A stretch of DNA of 26,641 nt from Alloprevotella tannerae (lineage in GTDB: Bacteria; Bacteroidota; Bacteroidia; Bacteroidales; Bacteroidaceae). Positions 17,567-24,518 of the stretch are shown here, piece by piece (position 1 is the first letter of the stretch; each line of letters starts with the position of its first letter). The position numbers were made by a program, and so were the translations under genes. The DNA lies in the NCBI GenBank assembly GCA_015259305.1, contig JABZGO010000004.1, forward strand, positions 1 to 26,641, given 5' to 3'. Under the pieces are notes generated by a model, which did not search any database, had not been told where the DNA came from, and was given only the letters and a program-made list of their open reading frames with translations.

Positions 17567-18019
17567 ATGAAGACAGTAATCCAACGCGTCAAATACGCCT
17601 CCGTCAGCATCGATGGCAAAGTGACGGCCCGCATAGATCAAGGCCTGATGATCCTGCTCGGCATTGCCGACGACGACGATCGCGAAGCCGCCGATTGGCT
17701 GGCCCGTAAAGCCGCCGCACTCCGCATTTTCGACGACGAAAACGGCGTAATGAATAAGGACATACAAGAGATCGACGGCCAAATATTGGTCGTGAGTCAA
17801 TTTACCCTGCTCGCGAGTTACAAGAAAGGCAACCGCCCCTCTTACATCCACGCCGCCGGCCACGAAACGGCCATACCGCTTTACGAGTACTTTATTGCCC
17901 AACTCGCCGCCTTGACCGGCAAACCCGTTGCCACGGGCACTTTTGGCGCAGATATGAAAATCGAACTCCTCAATGATGGCCCCGTCACCATTTGTATGGA
18001 TACCAAGCATAAAGAGTAA
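17567..18019 (+). CDS. dtd: D-aminoacyl-tRNA deacylase
   Basis: 150 residues from ATG 17567, giving the standard family start MKTVIQRVKYASVSIDG; a frame opening at 17519 adds residues unlike the family. The enzyme frees tRNAs wrongly charged with D-amino acids, or with glycine on tRNA-Ala. Both active-site motifs are present: SQFTLLA in the middle and the C-terminal GTFGADMKIELLNDGPVT, which includes the characteristic GP dipeptide. It sits between uvrC and the MazG-like gene, with only 25 bases to the next start. Confidence 0.96.
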   Translation: MKTVIQRVKYASVSIDGKVTARIDQGLMILLGIADDDDREAADWLARKAAALRIFDDENGVMNKDIQEIDGQILVVSQFTLLASYKKGNRPSYIHAAGHETAIPLYEYFIAQLAALTGKPVATGTFGADMKIELLNDGPVTICMDTKHKE

Positions 18020-18044
18020 GAACCACGATCTTAAATATCACCCT

Positions 18045-18419
18045 ATGCAGGAAAAACCCCTACCCGCCCCTGCCGAAAGTCCTACGCTTCACGAGGCGCA
18101 AGCGCTTGTAGATGCGTGGATCAAGACCTACGGCGTTCGCTACTTTAGCGAACTCACCAATATGGCCTGCCTGACCGAGGAAGTCGGCGAATTGGCCCGC
18201 ATCATCGCCCGTCGCTACGGCGACCAATCGTTTAAGGCCGGCGAAGCGCAAGATCCGGCCGACGAGATGGCTGATATTCTGTGGGTACTCCTCTGCTTGG
18301 CCAACCAAACCGGAACAGACCTCAGCGAGGCATTTCGGCGCAACCTTGAGAAGAAGACGCAGCGCGATGGCACGCGGCATTTGAACAATCCAAAACTAAA
18401 AAATAATACACAACAATAA
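18045..18419 (+). CDS. MazG-like nucleotide pyrophosphohydrolase
   Basis: 124 residues from ATG 18045; a longer frame from 17973 overlaps dtd and is rejected. The all-alpha NTP pyrophosphatase core shows the metal-binding pattern EEVGELAR…(15-20 residues)…DEMADILWVLLCLANQ. Family knowledge: MazG-type enzymes hydrolyse nucleoside triphosphates, often non-canonical or damaged ones, to monophosphate and pyrophosphate. The single short domain resembles the compact RS21-C6/iMazG type rather than the two-domain E. coli MazG. The C-terminus (NNPKLKNNTQQ) looks disordered. It is tightly packed: 25 bases after dtd and one base before deoC, so these three are probably one transcript. The substrate is not deducible. 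Confidence 0.88.
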   Translation: MQEKPLPAPAESPTLHEAQALVDAWIKTYGVRYFSELTNMACLTEEVGELARIIARRYGDQSFKAGEAQDPADEMADILWVLLCLANQTGTDLSEAFRRNLEKKTQRDGTRHLNNPKLKNNTQQ

Positions 18420-18420
18420 G

Positions 18421-19347
18421 ATGACACCACACGAACATCACCACGATCACGCGCACACACAAGGCGCTGACAGGTACGAACAAGCATTCAGCAAGTACAA
18501 CCTCCATCTGCACGACGAAAACGTCGCAGAACGCGTAAAAAGCCTGTTAGCGAGCAAGCGCGAACAGTATAACACACCTGAAGTATTGGAATTTCTCCTC
18601 AGCACCGTGGAATTGACGACGCTGAAGGTGACTGATAGCGACGAAAGCGTACTCCGAATGGTCGAAAAATACAACCGCGTAGCTGAGGATCACCCTGCGC
18701 TCCCCCACTTCGCCTCTATTTGCGTCTACCCGCGCTTTGCGCAGATCGTAGCGCAATCGCTCGAGGTAGAAGGCACGGAGATAGCCTCCGTTGTGGGCGC
18801 ATTCCCCTCATCGCAGTCGTTTATTGAGATCAAAACAGCTGAAACGGCACTGGCCGTACACGATGGTGCAACGGAGTGTGATATGGTTTTGAGTGTCGGC
18901 GCTTTTCTTTCGGGCGACTATGAAACGTGTGCCGACGAGATCAGCGAGATTAAAGCGGCTTGCGGCGAAGCGCAACTCAAAGTAATCTTGGAAACCGGCG
19001 CACTACAAACGGCTGAAAACATCAAACGGGCAAGTATTTTGGCGATGTATGCCGGTGCAGATTTCATCAAGACGTCTACAGGAAAAATCGAGCCTTGCGC
19101 TACGCCTGAGGCGGCCTACGTAATGTGCGAAGCGATCAAGGAATATCACGCTCAAACGGGACGTATGATCGGCTTCAAAGCAGCCGGCGGCGTCAGCACG
19201 CCGGAAGATGCGCTCAACTACTATACCATCGTCCGCGAACTCTTGGGCGAGGATTGGTTGAAGGCGAACTTGTTCCGCATCGGCACGAGTTCACTCGCAC
19301 CGCGCTTGATCAAAGCCGTCACGGGCGAGGATGTAGGCAAGTTTTAA
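18421..19347 (+). CDS. deoC: Deoxyribose-phosphate aldolase
   Basis: 308 residues, somewhat longer than many DeoC proteins. It splits 2-deoxyribose 5-phosphate into glyceraldehyde 3-phosphate and acetaldehyde in nucleoside catabolism. The class I aldolase barrel shows the Schiff-base lysine K217 in ADFIKTSTGK and the second active-site lysine K253 in GFKAAGGV, with ECDMVLSVG earlier. The first 15 residues are unusual: six histidines among residues 4-12 (HEHHHDHAH). DeoC needs no metal, so this tail may serve metal handling or simply be disordered. The start follows the MazG-like stop by one base, indicating coupling. A strong terminator follows at 19385. Confidence 0.96.
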   Translation: MTPHEHHHDHAHTQGADRYEQAFSKYNLHLHDENVAERVKSLLASKREQYNTPEVLEFLLSTVELTTLKVTDSDESVLRMVEKYNRVAEDHPALPHFASICVYPRFAQIVAQSLEVEGTEIASVVGAFPSSQSFIEIKTAETALAVHDGATECDMVLSVGAFLSGDYETCADEISEIKAACGEAQLKVILETGALQTAENIKRASILAMYAGADFIKTSTGKIEPCATPEAAYVMCEAIKEYHAQTGRMIGFKAAGGVSTPEDALNYYTIVRELLGEDWLKANLFRIGTSSLAPRLIKAVTGEDVGKF

Positions 19348-19384
19348 GCCCGCTCGCCGCCTTGCGGCGCACACATAGAGCTAC

Positions 19385-19427
19385 ATACCCGATTAGGCGT
19401 TTCGACGCGTCTGATCGGGTATTTTTG
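19385..19427 (+). terminator. Strong intrinsic terminator after deoC
   Basis: atacccgat (19385-19393) pairs with atcgggtat (19414-19422); inside, gcgt and acgc close a ttcg loop. A run of T (19422-19426) follows at once. It probably ends the mnmG-to-deoC run. Confidence 0.88.
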
Positions 19428-19617
19428 TATACTAAAACGCGACCGGAATATCTTTTATGGTGGCGTAAACCTGCAGTCCTATAATGCGGACGAAGCCAAA
19501 CCCAGTAAACGTTTATGGATAAATGGGCTACGCATACTTGCTTTATACCTCCCGGAGTGTATTATTAGACGCCTAAGCGGCGTTTTGAATTGCCTGGCGC
19601 GGTATAGATGAGTTTGC

Positions 19618-19697
19618 GCTCACGATAAAAAAGGTGTACGCTCACGAGCGTAAGGGTGTACGCTCGTGATAAAAAAGGTCTACGCTCGTGAGCGTAC
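19618..19697. repeat. Tandem 44-nt-period repeat with 16-nt palindromes
   Basis: Two copies, starting at 19618 and 19662, share gctcnngataaaaaaggtn followed by tacgctcNNgagcgta. The palindromes tacgctc-ac-gagcgta (19637-19652) and tacgctc-gt-gagcgta (19681-19696) have perfect 7-bp arms and differ only in the central dinucleotide, ac versus gt, which are reverse complements. Confidence 0.85.
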
Positions 19698-19821
19698 ACG
19701 CCATAAACAATTCGTCAGCGCAGGTAAGTGGGTTATTGTGGGCGTAAAGCCTTATCATTATTAGTAGAGAGATTGTATTATCTAATTGATTATGTGGTGT
19801 TTATCATTTCATACTTGGATT

Positions 19822-19942
19822 CGGACGTTTTGAAAGACCAACCCTAAGGAGTTGCTCAAATGCGACGCGTCGTAGACAGGGTTAAAGTGAAAAGCACTTT
19901 AACCCTGCCCTGCCAAGAGACTAACCCCGATGGGGTTATTTG
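19822..19942 (-). repeat. Palindromic mosaic repeat, minus-orientation copy 1
   Basis: It contains three hairpins: imperfect caaccctaaggagttg (19839-19854); a perfect 13-bp stem cagggttaaagtg / cactttaaccctg (19877-19889 / 19895-19907); and taacccc-gat-ggggtta (19922-19938). It is a direct repeat of 20435-20556, with conserved ends and conserved ccctgccaanagact but a changed middle. Confidence 0.85.
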
Positions 19943-20138
19943 TGGGTGGTAAATGCGGGGAATAAAATAGAGGCATAAGTAATTGGTAATTGAAGAATAA
20001 AAGAAAAAAACAGAGGAAAATAAGTGAGGCAGTAAGAGCAAGAAAAGGGGGTATAAAATCAAAAAAAATAAACCTAATAAAGTTATTTACAAGCGCCGAG
20101 CACAGGACATCCGAGCTGAATTCGATAAAGTAAAACAA

Positions 20139-20369
20139 CAACCCCTTAGGGTTGGTCTTTTGGTAGGCCGGGGTTAAGTTGCGTAGCTACTTAACCCCGG
20201 ATAAACGGATGGAAATGAGTGCAACCCCATTAGGGGTTGGTCTTTTGGCAGGCCAGGGTTAAGTGGCGAAGCTACTTAACCCTGGATAATTCGATGGAAA
20301 ACAGCGCAACCCCATCAGGGGTTGGTCTTTTGCAGTGGCAGGGTTGAGGAGAGAAGCGGCAACCCGGCC
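20139..20369 (+). repeat. Three tandem ~84-nt two-hairpin units
   Basis: Units start at 20139, 20222 and 20307 (spacings 83 and 85). Each has hairpin H1, caaccc(c)-loop-(g)gggttg, then GTCTTTTG and hairpin H2. H2 has 12-bp stems in unit 1 (20168-20179 / 20189-20200) and unit 2 (20253-20264 / 20274-20285) with loops ending agct. Unit 3 has a degenerate H2 (gggttg 20341-20346 / caaccc 20360-20365). The spacers also resemble each other (ggataannnngatggaaa). Confidence 0.88.
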
Positions 20370-20434
20370 ACTAACGACGTGAGTCGTTGATGAAGCGAAG
20401 GGGTGCTAAGGATCTATCTAACGCATTTGAGATG

Positions 20435-20556
20435 CGGACGTATTTTGAAAGACCAACCCTAAGGGGTTGTCAATAGCGGACGACCTTAGGCAGGGTTAAG
20501 TAGCTTCGCCACTTAACCCTGCCCTGCCAAAAGACTGACCCCGATGGGGTTATTTG
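20435..20556 (-). repeat. Palindromic mosaic repeat, minus-orientation copy 2
   Basis: Hairpins: caaccc-taag-gggttg (20454-20469); a 13-bp stem at 20489-20501 / 20511-20523; and acccc-gat-ggggt (20538-20550). Positions 20491-20521 are an exact 31-nt inverted copy of 20254-20284 in tandem unit 2, loop included, which ties the two orientations to one repeat family. Confidence 0.88.
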
Positions 20557-20622
20557 CGAACGTGCAGTTGCGGAAACGGGGTGGTCGGTCGTTGTCCTAA
20601 AAGTCTTAAAACGTTGGGGGTG

Positions 20623-20636
20623 GTAACAAGTGTTAC
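20623..20636. promoter_or_regulatory. Candidate CRP/FNR-type operator upstream of hcp
   Basis: GTAACA-AG-TGTTAC is a 14-bp perfect inverted repeat with a 2-bp centre. It is centred about 42 bases upstream of the start of transcription inferred from the -7 element at 20659, the usual place for a class II activator. hcp genes are often controlled by the CRP/FNR-family regulator HcpR; assignment to that protein is inference. Confidence 0.45.
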
Positions 20637-20658
20637 AGCCTCGCGGACGGCAATGTTG

Positions 20659-20666
20659 TAAGTTTG
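20659..20666 (+). promoter_or_regulatory. Candidate -7 element for hcp
   Basis: TAAGTTTG fits TAnnTTTG, 32 bases before the start codon. No TTTG lies at the expected upstream spacing, which would fit a promoter that depends on an activator. Confidence 0.5.
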
Positions 20667-20697
20667 CACTCGTAATCACATAAACAACATAACAATT

Positions 20698-22353
20698 ATG
20701 GAAAATCAGATGTTTTGCTACCAATGTCAAGAGACGGCAAAGGGTACGGGCTGCACGCTGAAAGGCGTTTGCGGCAAAGCGGCCACTACTTCGGCGGCAA
20801 TGGATTTATTGCTGGCCGTAAGCAGGGGCGTAGGGATTGTTACTGACGCTCTAAACCGCGCGGGGGTGTCGAAAGATGAAATGGAGATTGGTCATTTCTT
20901 GTGCGACGCGCTCTTTTGTACGATCACGAATGCCAATTTTGACGATGATGATATTCTGCAACGGGTGGAAAAGGGCATCAAGCTGCGTGATCGCCTGATC
21001 AAACTGGCAGATGAAAACGGCGTGGCGCTACCGGAGCGCGCCGAACTGCGCTGGGACGGCTCGAAGGCTTCTTATGCGGAGGAGGCAAAGCGGCAGGGCG
21101 TATTGCGCATTGCGAACGAGGATATTAGATCCTTGAAGGAGTTGACGGTATATGGACTTAAGGGGATGGCGGCTTACTATGAGCACGCGTCAAACTTGCA
21201 GCAAGCGGATCTTACGCTGATTCATTTTATGGCGGAAGCCTTGGCTATCGTGGCAGACCCTGAGGCGGATCAGGCTACGCTGGTAGATCTCGTGCTGCGC
21301 ACGGGACAGGCGGGCGTAAAAGCTATGGCCTTGCTCGACAAAGCCAATACGTCGGCTTATGGTTCGCCGGTAATCACAAAAGTAAATTTGGGCGTGGGGC
21401 GCAACCCCGGGATTTTGATCAGCGGGCACGACTTACACGACCTCGAAGACTTGCTGAAGCAGACGGAAGGGATGGGCATCGACATTTATACGCACGGCGA
21501 AATGCTTCCGGCTCACTACTATCCGCAGTTGAAAAAGTACGCACATCTGGTAGGAAACTATGGGAACGCTTGGTGGCAACAGAAGGAGGAATTTGCACGC
21601 TTTAACGGGCCGATTATTTTTACGACCAACTGCATCGTACCGCCACGCCCCGATGCGAATTATAAGGATCGCGTCTTCACGCTCAATAGTACGGGTTTCC
21701 CGGGATGGAAACACATCGAAAACGGAGCTGATGGGCATAAGGATTTTTCAGAGGTTATCGCGCTGGCCAAGACTTGCCAAGCACCGGAGGCGCTCGAAGC
21801 GGGTGAAATCGTGGGCGGATTTGCTCACGCACAGGTCTTTGCGCTGGCGGATCAGATCGTAGAGGCGGTGAAGAGTGGGGCTATTCGTAAATTTATCGTG
21901 ATGAGTGGCTGCGATGGACGTATGAAGAGTCGCCAATATTACGCTGACTTCGCACAACAATTGCCGAAGGATACGGTAATCTTGACTTCGGGCTGCGCAA
22001 AATATCGCTACAACAAATTAAACTTGGGCGACATCAACGGCATTCCACGCGTGCTCGACGCCGGACAATGTAACGATAGCTACAGCTGGGCCGTTGTCGC
22101 TATGAAACTGCAGGAAATCTTCCAAGCGAAGGATATCAACGACCTGCCTATTGTCTTTAACATCGCTTGGTACGAACAGAAGGCCGTAATCGTGCTTCTG
22201 GCGCTTCTAAGTCTGGGCATTAAGAACATTCACATCGGCCCTACGCTACCGGCCTTCGTATCTCCTAACGTGCTAAAGGTATTGGTTGAAAATTTCGGCT
22301 TAGGGGGTAACGCCACAGTCGACGAGGATCTTAAGGCGTGGGGATTGGCTTAA
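20698..22353 (+). CDS. hcp: Hybrid cluster protein / hydroxylamine reductase
   Basis: 551 residues, typical length. Hcp carries a [4Fe-4S] cubane and a hybrid Fe-S-O cluster and reduces nitric oxide or hydroxylamine; it protects anaerobes from nitrosative stress in the cytoplasm. The N-terminal cysteines C7, C10, C19 and C25 follow C-x2-C-x8-C-x5-C, the pattern of the strict-anaerobe class. Hybrid-cluster ligands are visible in the second half: [40 protein letters not shown] and DAGQCND. The gene stands alone behind a repeat-rich 1.3-kb spacer, with a possible operator at 20623. A GC hairpin follows at 22369. Confidence 0.97.
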   Translation: MENQMFCYQCQETAKGTGCTLKGVCGKAATTSAAMDLLLAVSRGVGIVTDALNRAGVSKDEMEIGHFLCDALFCTITNANFDDDDILQRVEKGIKLRDRLIKLADENGVALPERAELRWDGSKASYAEEAKRQGVLRIANEDIRSLKELTVYGLKGMAAYYEHASNLQQADLTLIHFMAEALAIVADPEADQATLVDLVLRTGQAGVKAMALLDKANTSAYGSPVITKVNLGVGRNPGILISGHDLHDLEDLLKQTEGMGIDIYTHGEMLPAHYYPQLKKYAHLVGNYGNAWWQQKEEFARFNGPIIFTTNCIVPPRPDANYKDRVFTLNSTGFPGWKHIENGADGHKDFSEVIALAKTCQAPEALEAGEIVGGFAHAQVFALADQIVEAVKSGAIRKFIVMSGCDGRMKSRQYYADFAQQLPKDTVILTSGCAKYRYNKLNLGDINGIPRVLDAGQCNDSYSWAVVAMKLQEIFQAKDINDLPIVFNIAWYEQKAVIVLLALLSLGIKNIHIGPTLPAFVSPNVLKVLVENFGLGGNATVDEDLKAWGLA

Positions 22354-22368
22354 CCCCTACGCTTTCGT

Positions 22369-22394
22369 TGCGGCGGTAGCTTTTGCTCGCCGCA
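22369..22394 (+). terminator. GC-rich hairpin after hcp
   Basis: tgcggcg (22369-22375) pairs with cgccgca (22388-22394); after a gt bulge, agc and gct close a tttt loop. It begins 16 bases past the hcp stop. There is no T-run. Confidence 0.5.
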
Positions 22395-22605
22395 GCAGCA
22401 GTAAAGTTCGCCGCGGTGGCTACAGAGCTCGCCGCGGCGATTGTTTTACCGGAGGCATGCGTTGTTTTGCCGGAGGCATGCGCTGTTTTGCCGGAGGCGG
22501 CGATAGTATTGTTTTGGCCGGCGATAATTCGACCACCCGACGCACACTTTGCTATTTTTTACAAAAAACAAACTATCATTTGCTCTACTTTTCCCGCTTC
22601 AAGCG
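22395..22605. other. GC-rich spacer between hcp and the secreted-protein gene
   Basis: The gene-free gap is 286 bp in total (22354-22639). It has repeated cgccgc(g) words, the 3 x 21-nt tandem repeat and an AT-rich segment (22551-22600) leading into a promoter. The frame 22383-22643 exists only because 21 is a multiple of three. Confidence 0.6.
22441..22503. repeat. Three tandem copies of a 21-nt repeat
   Basis: Units at 22441-22461, 22462-22482 and 22483-22503 follow tTGTTTTgCCGGAGGCatgcg. Units 1 and 2 differ at one base; unit 3 differs from unit 2 at its first base and in its last few bases. Perfect spacing and low divergence point to recent slippage or duplication. Confidence 0.9.
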
Positions 22606-22613
22606 TATCTTTG
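22606..22613 (+). promoter_or_regulatory. -7 element deciding the start of the secreted-protein gene
   Basis: TATCTTTG fits TAnnTTTG; a TTTG at 22579-22582 lies 23 nt upstream, slightly too far. Transcription would begin about 22619-22621, past the ATG at 22616, so translation should begin at 22640. Confidence 0.5.
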
Positions 22614-22639
22614 CAATGCCAAAGAGATATAAATGCCTT

Positions 22640-23497
22640 ATGAGAAGATTGTTATTACTGTGTTCTGCCTTGCTACTGACGCTTGGGGTAAACGCACAAA
22701 CATCGGGCGAAGATTTTGTTCGCAATTTTTACGAAAAATATCTGAGCGAGGAGCCGTCCGCGCAAGTTGAGGCCTTGAAAATGCTGACGCCGCGCCTCCA
22801 AGCTAAAGTTGCACGCCTACGAGCTGAGATGAACGGCGACCCTTTTACAAGGACGGAGGGCATTACGCCGGAGATGCGCAAGACGCTCCGCGTGATGCCG
22901 GCTGAAAATGGCTGGTTTGTGGCTTCCTTTACCACTCATTTTGAGGACGAATTGCTGACGGAGACGACTAAAATTCCGGTCTTTCCGGAGCAAATCGAAG
23001 GCCGCTGGCAACTGGCTCGCATCGCCGCGCCTTGGGAGGAGGATTTGGAGCAACTTTGTAGCCCCCTTGATGCCCCCAAAGCCGTAGATGAAAGTTCGCC
23101 GGCCAAGTTTGTCGAGACTTTTTATCAAAACTACGTCACGCCATTTGCGGCTATGGACGTCGATGCACCGGAGCGCGCCAAACAATTACGGGAAAAATAC
23201 CTCACAAAACCGCTACAAAAGGTCTTCAACGACAAGGCGCAGGCGGGCGAAGAACCGGTTATCAATCGCTATGATTGGATCTTGGGCGGCTACGACTTTG
23301 ATCGCAGCGCACTGGCATCGCTCTCTGTCTCGCCAATAAGCGACCAGGAAGTGCGGGTGCGCTTCTTGAAGGCCGGCGATATCGAATTTGTGTACACGAT
23401 AAAGGTAGAAAAAAACGCGGAAGGTTATCGGATAGCTGACATAAACACGACTTCGGACGAGGAAGTTCCGGCGGTCGATGACGAACCTACGATATAA
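22640..23497 (+). CDS. Secreted protein with two similar halves (DUF3828/NTF2-like), function unknown
   Basis: 285 residues from ATG 22640, giving signal peptide MRRLLLLCSALLLTLGVNAQ; in-frame starts at 22457 and 22616 lie upstream of or on the promoter. The mature protein seems to hold two related domains: FVRNFYEKYLSE…EALKMLTPRLQAKV at residues about 25-60, and FVETFYQNYVTP…LREKYLTKPLQKVF at about 155-195. Each is followed by acidic and aromatic strands (WEEDLEQL; YDWILGGYDFD…VRVRFLKAGDIEFVYTI). The FxxxFYxxY…Y/L-T pattern resembles DUF3828/NTF2-like periplasmic proteins. The acidic C-terminus (EEVPAVDDEPTI) is probably disordered. The M48 protease gene starts 21 bases later, so the two are probably co-transcribed; a shared envelope role is inference. 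Confidence 0.78.
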   Translation: MRRLLLLCSALLLTLGVNAQTSGEDFVRNFYEKYLSEEPSAQVEALKMLTPRLQAKVARLRAEMNGDPFTRTEGITPEMRKTLRVMPAENGWFVASFTTHFEDELLTETTKIPVFPEQIEGRWQLARIAAPWEEDLEQLCSPLDAPKAVDESSPAKFVETFYQNYVTPFAAMDVDAPERAKQLREKYLTKPLQKVFNDKAQAGEEPVINRYDWILGGYDFDRSALASLSVSPISDQEVRVRFLKAGDIEFVYTIKVEKNAEGYRIADINTTSDEEVPAVDDEPTI

Positions 23498-23518
23498 AAA
23501 GCGAATCATCAAACTAAT

Positions 23519-24451
23519 ATGAACAATAAAGCGATGAAATTCATAAAAAGCTTAGTCTTGCTACCGCTGGTCTTGCTCTTGGTCGGCTGCGGCACAACTT
23601 CGACCGTCCCCATTACAGGACGTAAGCAGCACCTTTTGGTATCTAACGAGCAGGTAATGAGTTTGGCCAACGAACAATACCAACAGTATATGCGAACGGC
23701 CAAACTTTCGACCAACGCAAACAATACGGCGATGGTCAAACGCGTGGGCCGGCGACTCGCCAACGCGGTTACGACTTATCTAACCCAACACGGCGAGGGC
23801 GAAGAGTTGAAGCAATATCACTGGGAGTTTAACCTCGGGCAAGACAATTCGGCCAACGCGTTCTGTATGCCTGGCGGAAAAATCGTAGTCTACGAAGGTC
23901 TGCTGCCGATCACAAAGAATGAGACGGCGCTGGCCATAGTTTTGGGTCACGAAATCGCACACGCCGTTGCGCACCATAGCGCTGAGCGCCTCAGTTCCCA
24001 ACTTAAAGCGCAATATGGTGCCGCCGCGCTCGGACTAATTCTGAGTGGCAGCGGCGCATCGCAAGCTACGCAGGAACTGGGTCAACAGATTTACGGGCTC
24101 GGAGCGCAATATGGTGTGATGCTGCCCTACTCTCGCAAAAACGAAAGCGAAGCTGATTATATGGGGCTCATCTTTGCGGCCATCGCAGGCTATAATCCGC
24201 AAGAGGCAGTCGCGTTCTGGCAGCGTATGAACGCAGGCGGCGGGCAGAGCATCCCGCAGTTTATGAGCGACCACCCCTCTCACGAATCACGCATTGCGGC
24301 GCTTCAGCGCGCAATGCCTGAAGCTATGAAATATTATACGGGAAAGTCGACGACGCCAACCGGGAAATCATCGCCCAAGACGCAAACCGGCGGCAAGACG
24401 GTCCCATACAACAATCTCTCCGGCTTGCGCAAAAGCGGCAACAAACGATAA
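23519..24451 (+). CDS. M48 family metalloprotease lipoprotein
   Basis: 310 residues. The N-terminal lipoprotein signal ends in lipobox LVGC with Cys24, followed by GTTSTVPITGRKQ; an alternative start at 23534 (MKFIKS) gives the same mature protein. The zinc motif HEIAH is at 144-148 (LGHEIAHAVAHHSAERLSSQL). The motif NESEADYMG near 208-216 supplies the third ligand. This is the single-domain LoiP/YcaL type rather than BepA, since no TPR repeats follow; the last 35 residues are a Thr/Lys/Gly-rich tail. Family knowledge: such envelope proteases degrade misassembled outer-membrane proteins. All catalytic residues are present. It is second in a pair with the duplicated secreted protein and is convergent with the nucleotidyltransferase gene. 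Confidence 0.93.
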   Translation: MNNKAMKFIKSLVLLPLVLLLVGCGTTSTVPITGRKQHLLVSNEQVMSLANEQYQQYMRTAKLSTNANNTAMVKRVGRRLANAVTTYLTQHGEGEELKQYHWEFNLGQDNSANAFCMPGGKIVVYEGLLPITKNETALAIVLGHEIAHAVAHHSAERLSSQLKAQYGAAALGLILSGSGASQATQELGQQIYGLGAQYGVMLPYSRKNESEADYMGLIFAAIAGYNPQEAVAFWQRMNAGGGQSIPQFMSDHPSHESRIAALQRAMPEAMKYYTGKSTTPTGKSSPKTQTGGKTVPYNNLSGLRKSGNKR

Positions 24452-24493
24452 GTCCGCCAGCCGAATCGGCCGGCAGACTTTCAGGTTTCAAAA

Positions 24494-24518
24494 GGCGGAT
24501 CCGACAATCGGGTTCGCC
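24494..24518 (-). terminator. Hairpin in the convergent gap after the nucleotidyltransferase gene
   Basis: Directly after the minus-strand stop, ggcgaacccga and tcggatccgcc (minus strand, 24518-24508 and 24504-24494) form an imperfect stem with a TTG loop and a short T-run. A second imperfect stem (gtccgccagccg / cggccggcagac, 24453-24479 region) follows the M48 gene on the other side. Together they probably separate the convergent units. Confidence 0.5.

Larger units (their letters stand above)
19428..20697. other. 1.27-kb gene-free, repeat-rich region between deoC and hcp
   Basis: No credible gene is present on either strand; the minus-strand frames at 19856-20141 and 20470-20730 run through the palindromes and are low complexity. 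The region contains a palindromic pair with 44-nt period (19618-19697), two ~120-bp minus-orientation repeats (19822-19942 and 20435-20556), three tandem plus-orientation units (20139-20369), a small extra palindrome aacgac-gtga-gtcgtt (20373-20388), and the hcp promoter. Between 19945 and 20135 the sequence is purine-rich on the + strand and AT-rich, with nothing recognised. Confidence 0.75.

Noticed and set aside
20139..20369. Possible CRISPR array
   Set aside because: The ~84-nt periodic units are palindromic throughout, and their spacers resemble each other instead of being unique; there are no cas genes.
19428..20697. Possible chromosomal origin (oriC)
   Set aside because: The repeat-rich gap and nearby parS are suggestive, but I see no cluster of DnaA boxes (TTATCCACA-like), and dnaA is not in the window.
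22383..22643. Open frame with repeated VLPEAC peptides
   Set aside because: It exists because the 21-nt repeat keeps the frame open; it overlaps the promoter of the following gene and has no start signal.
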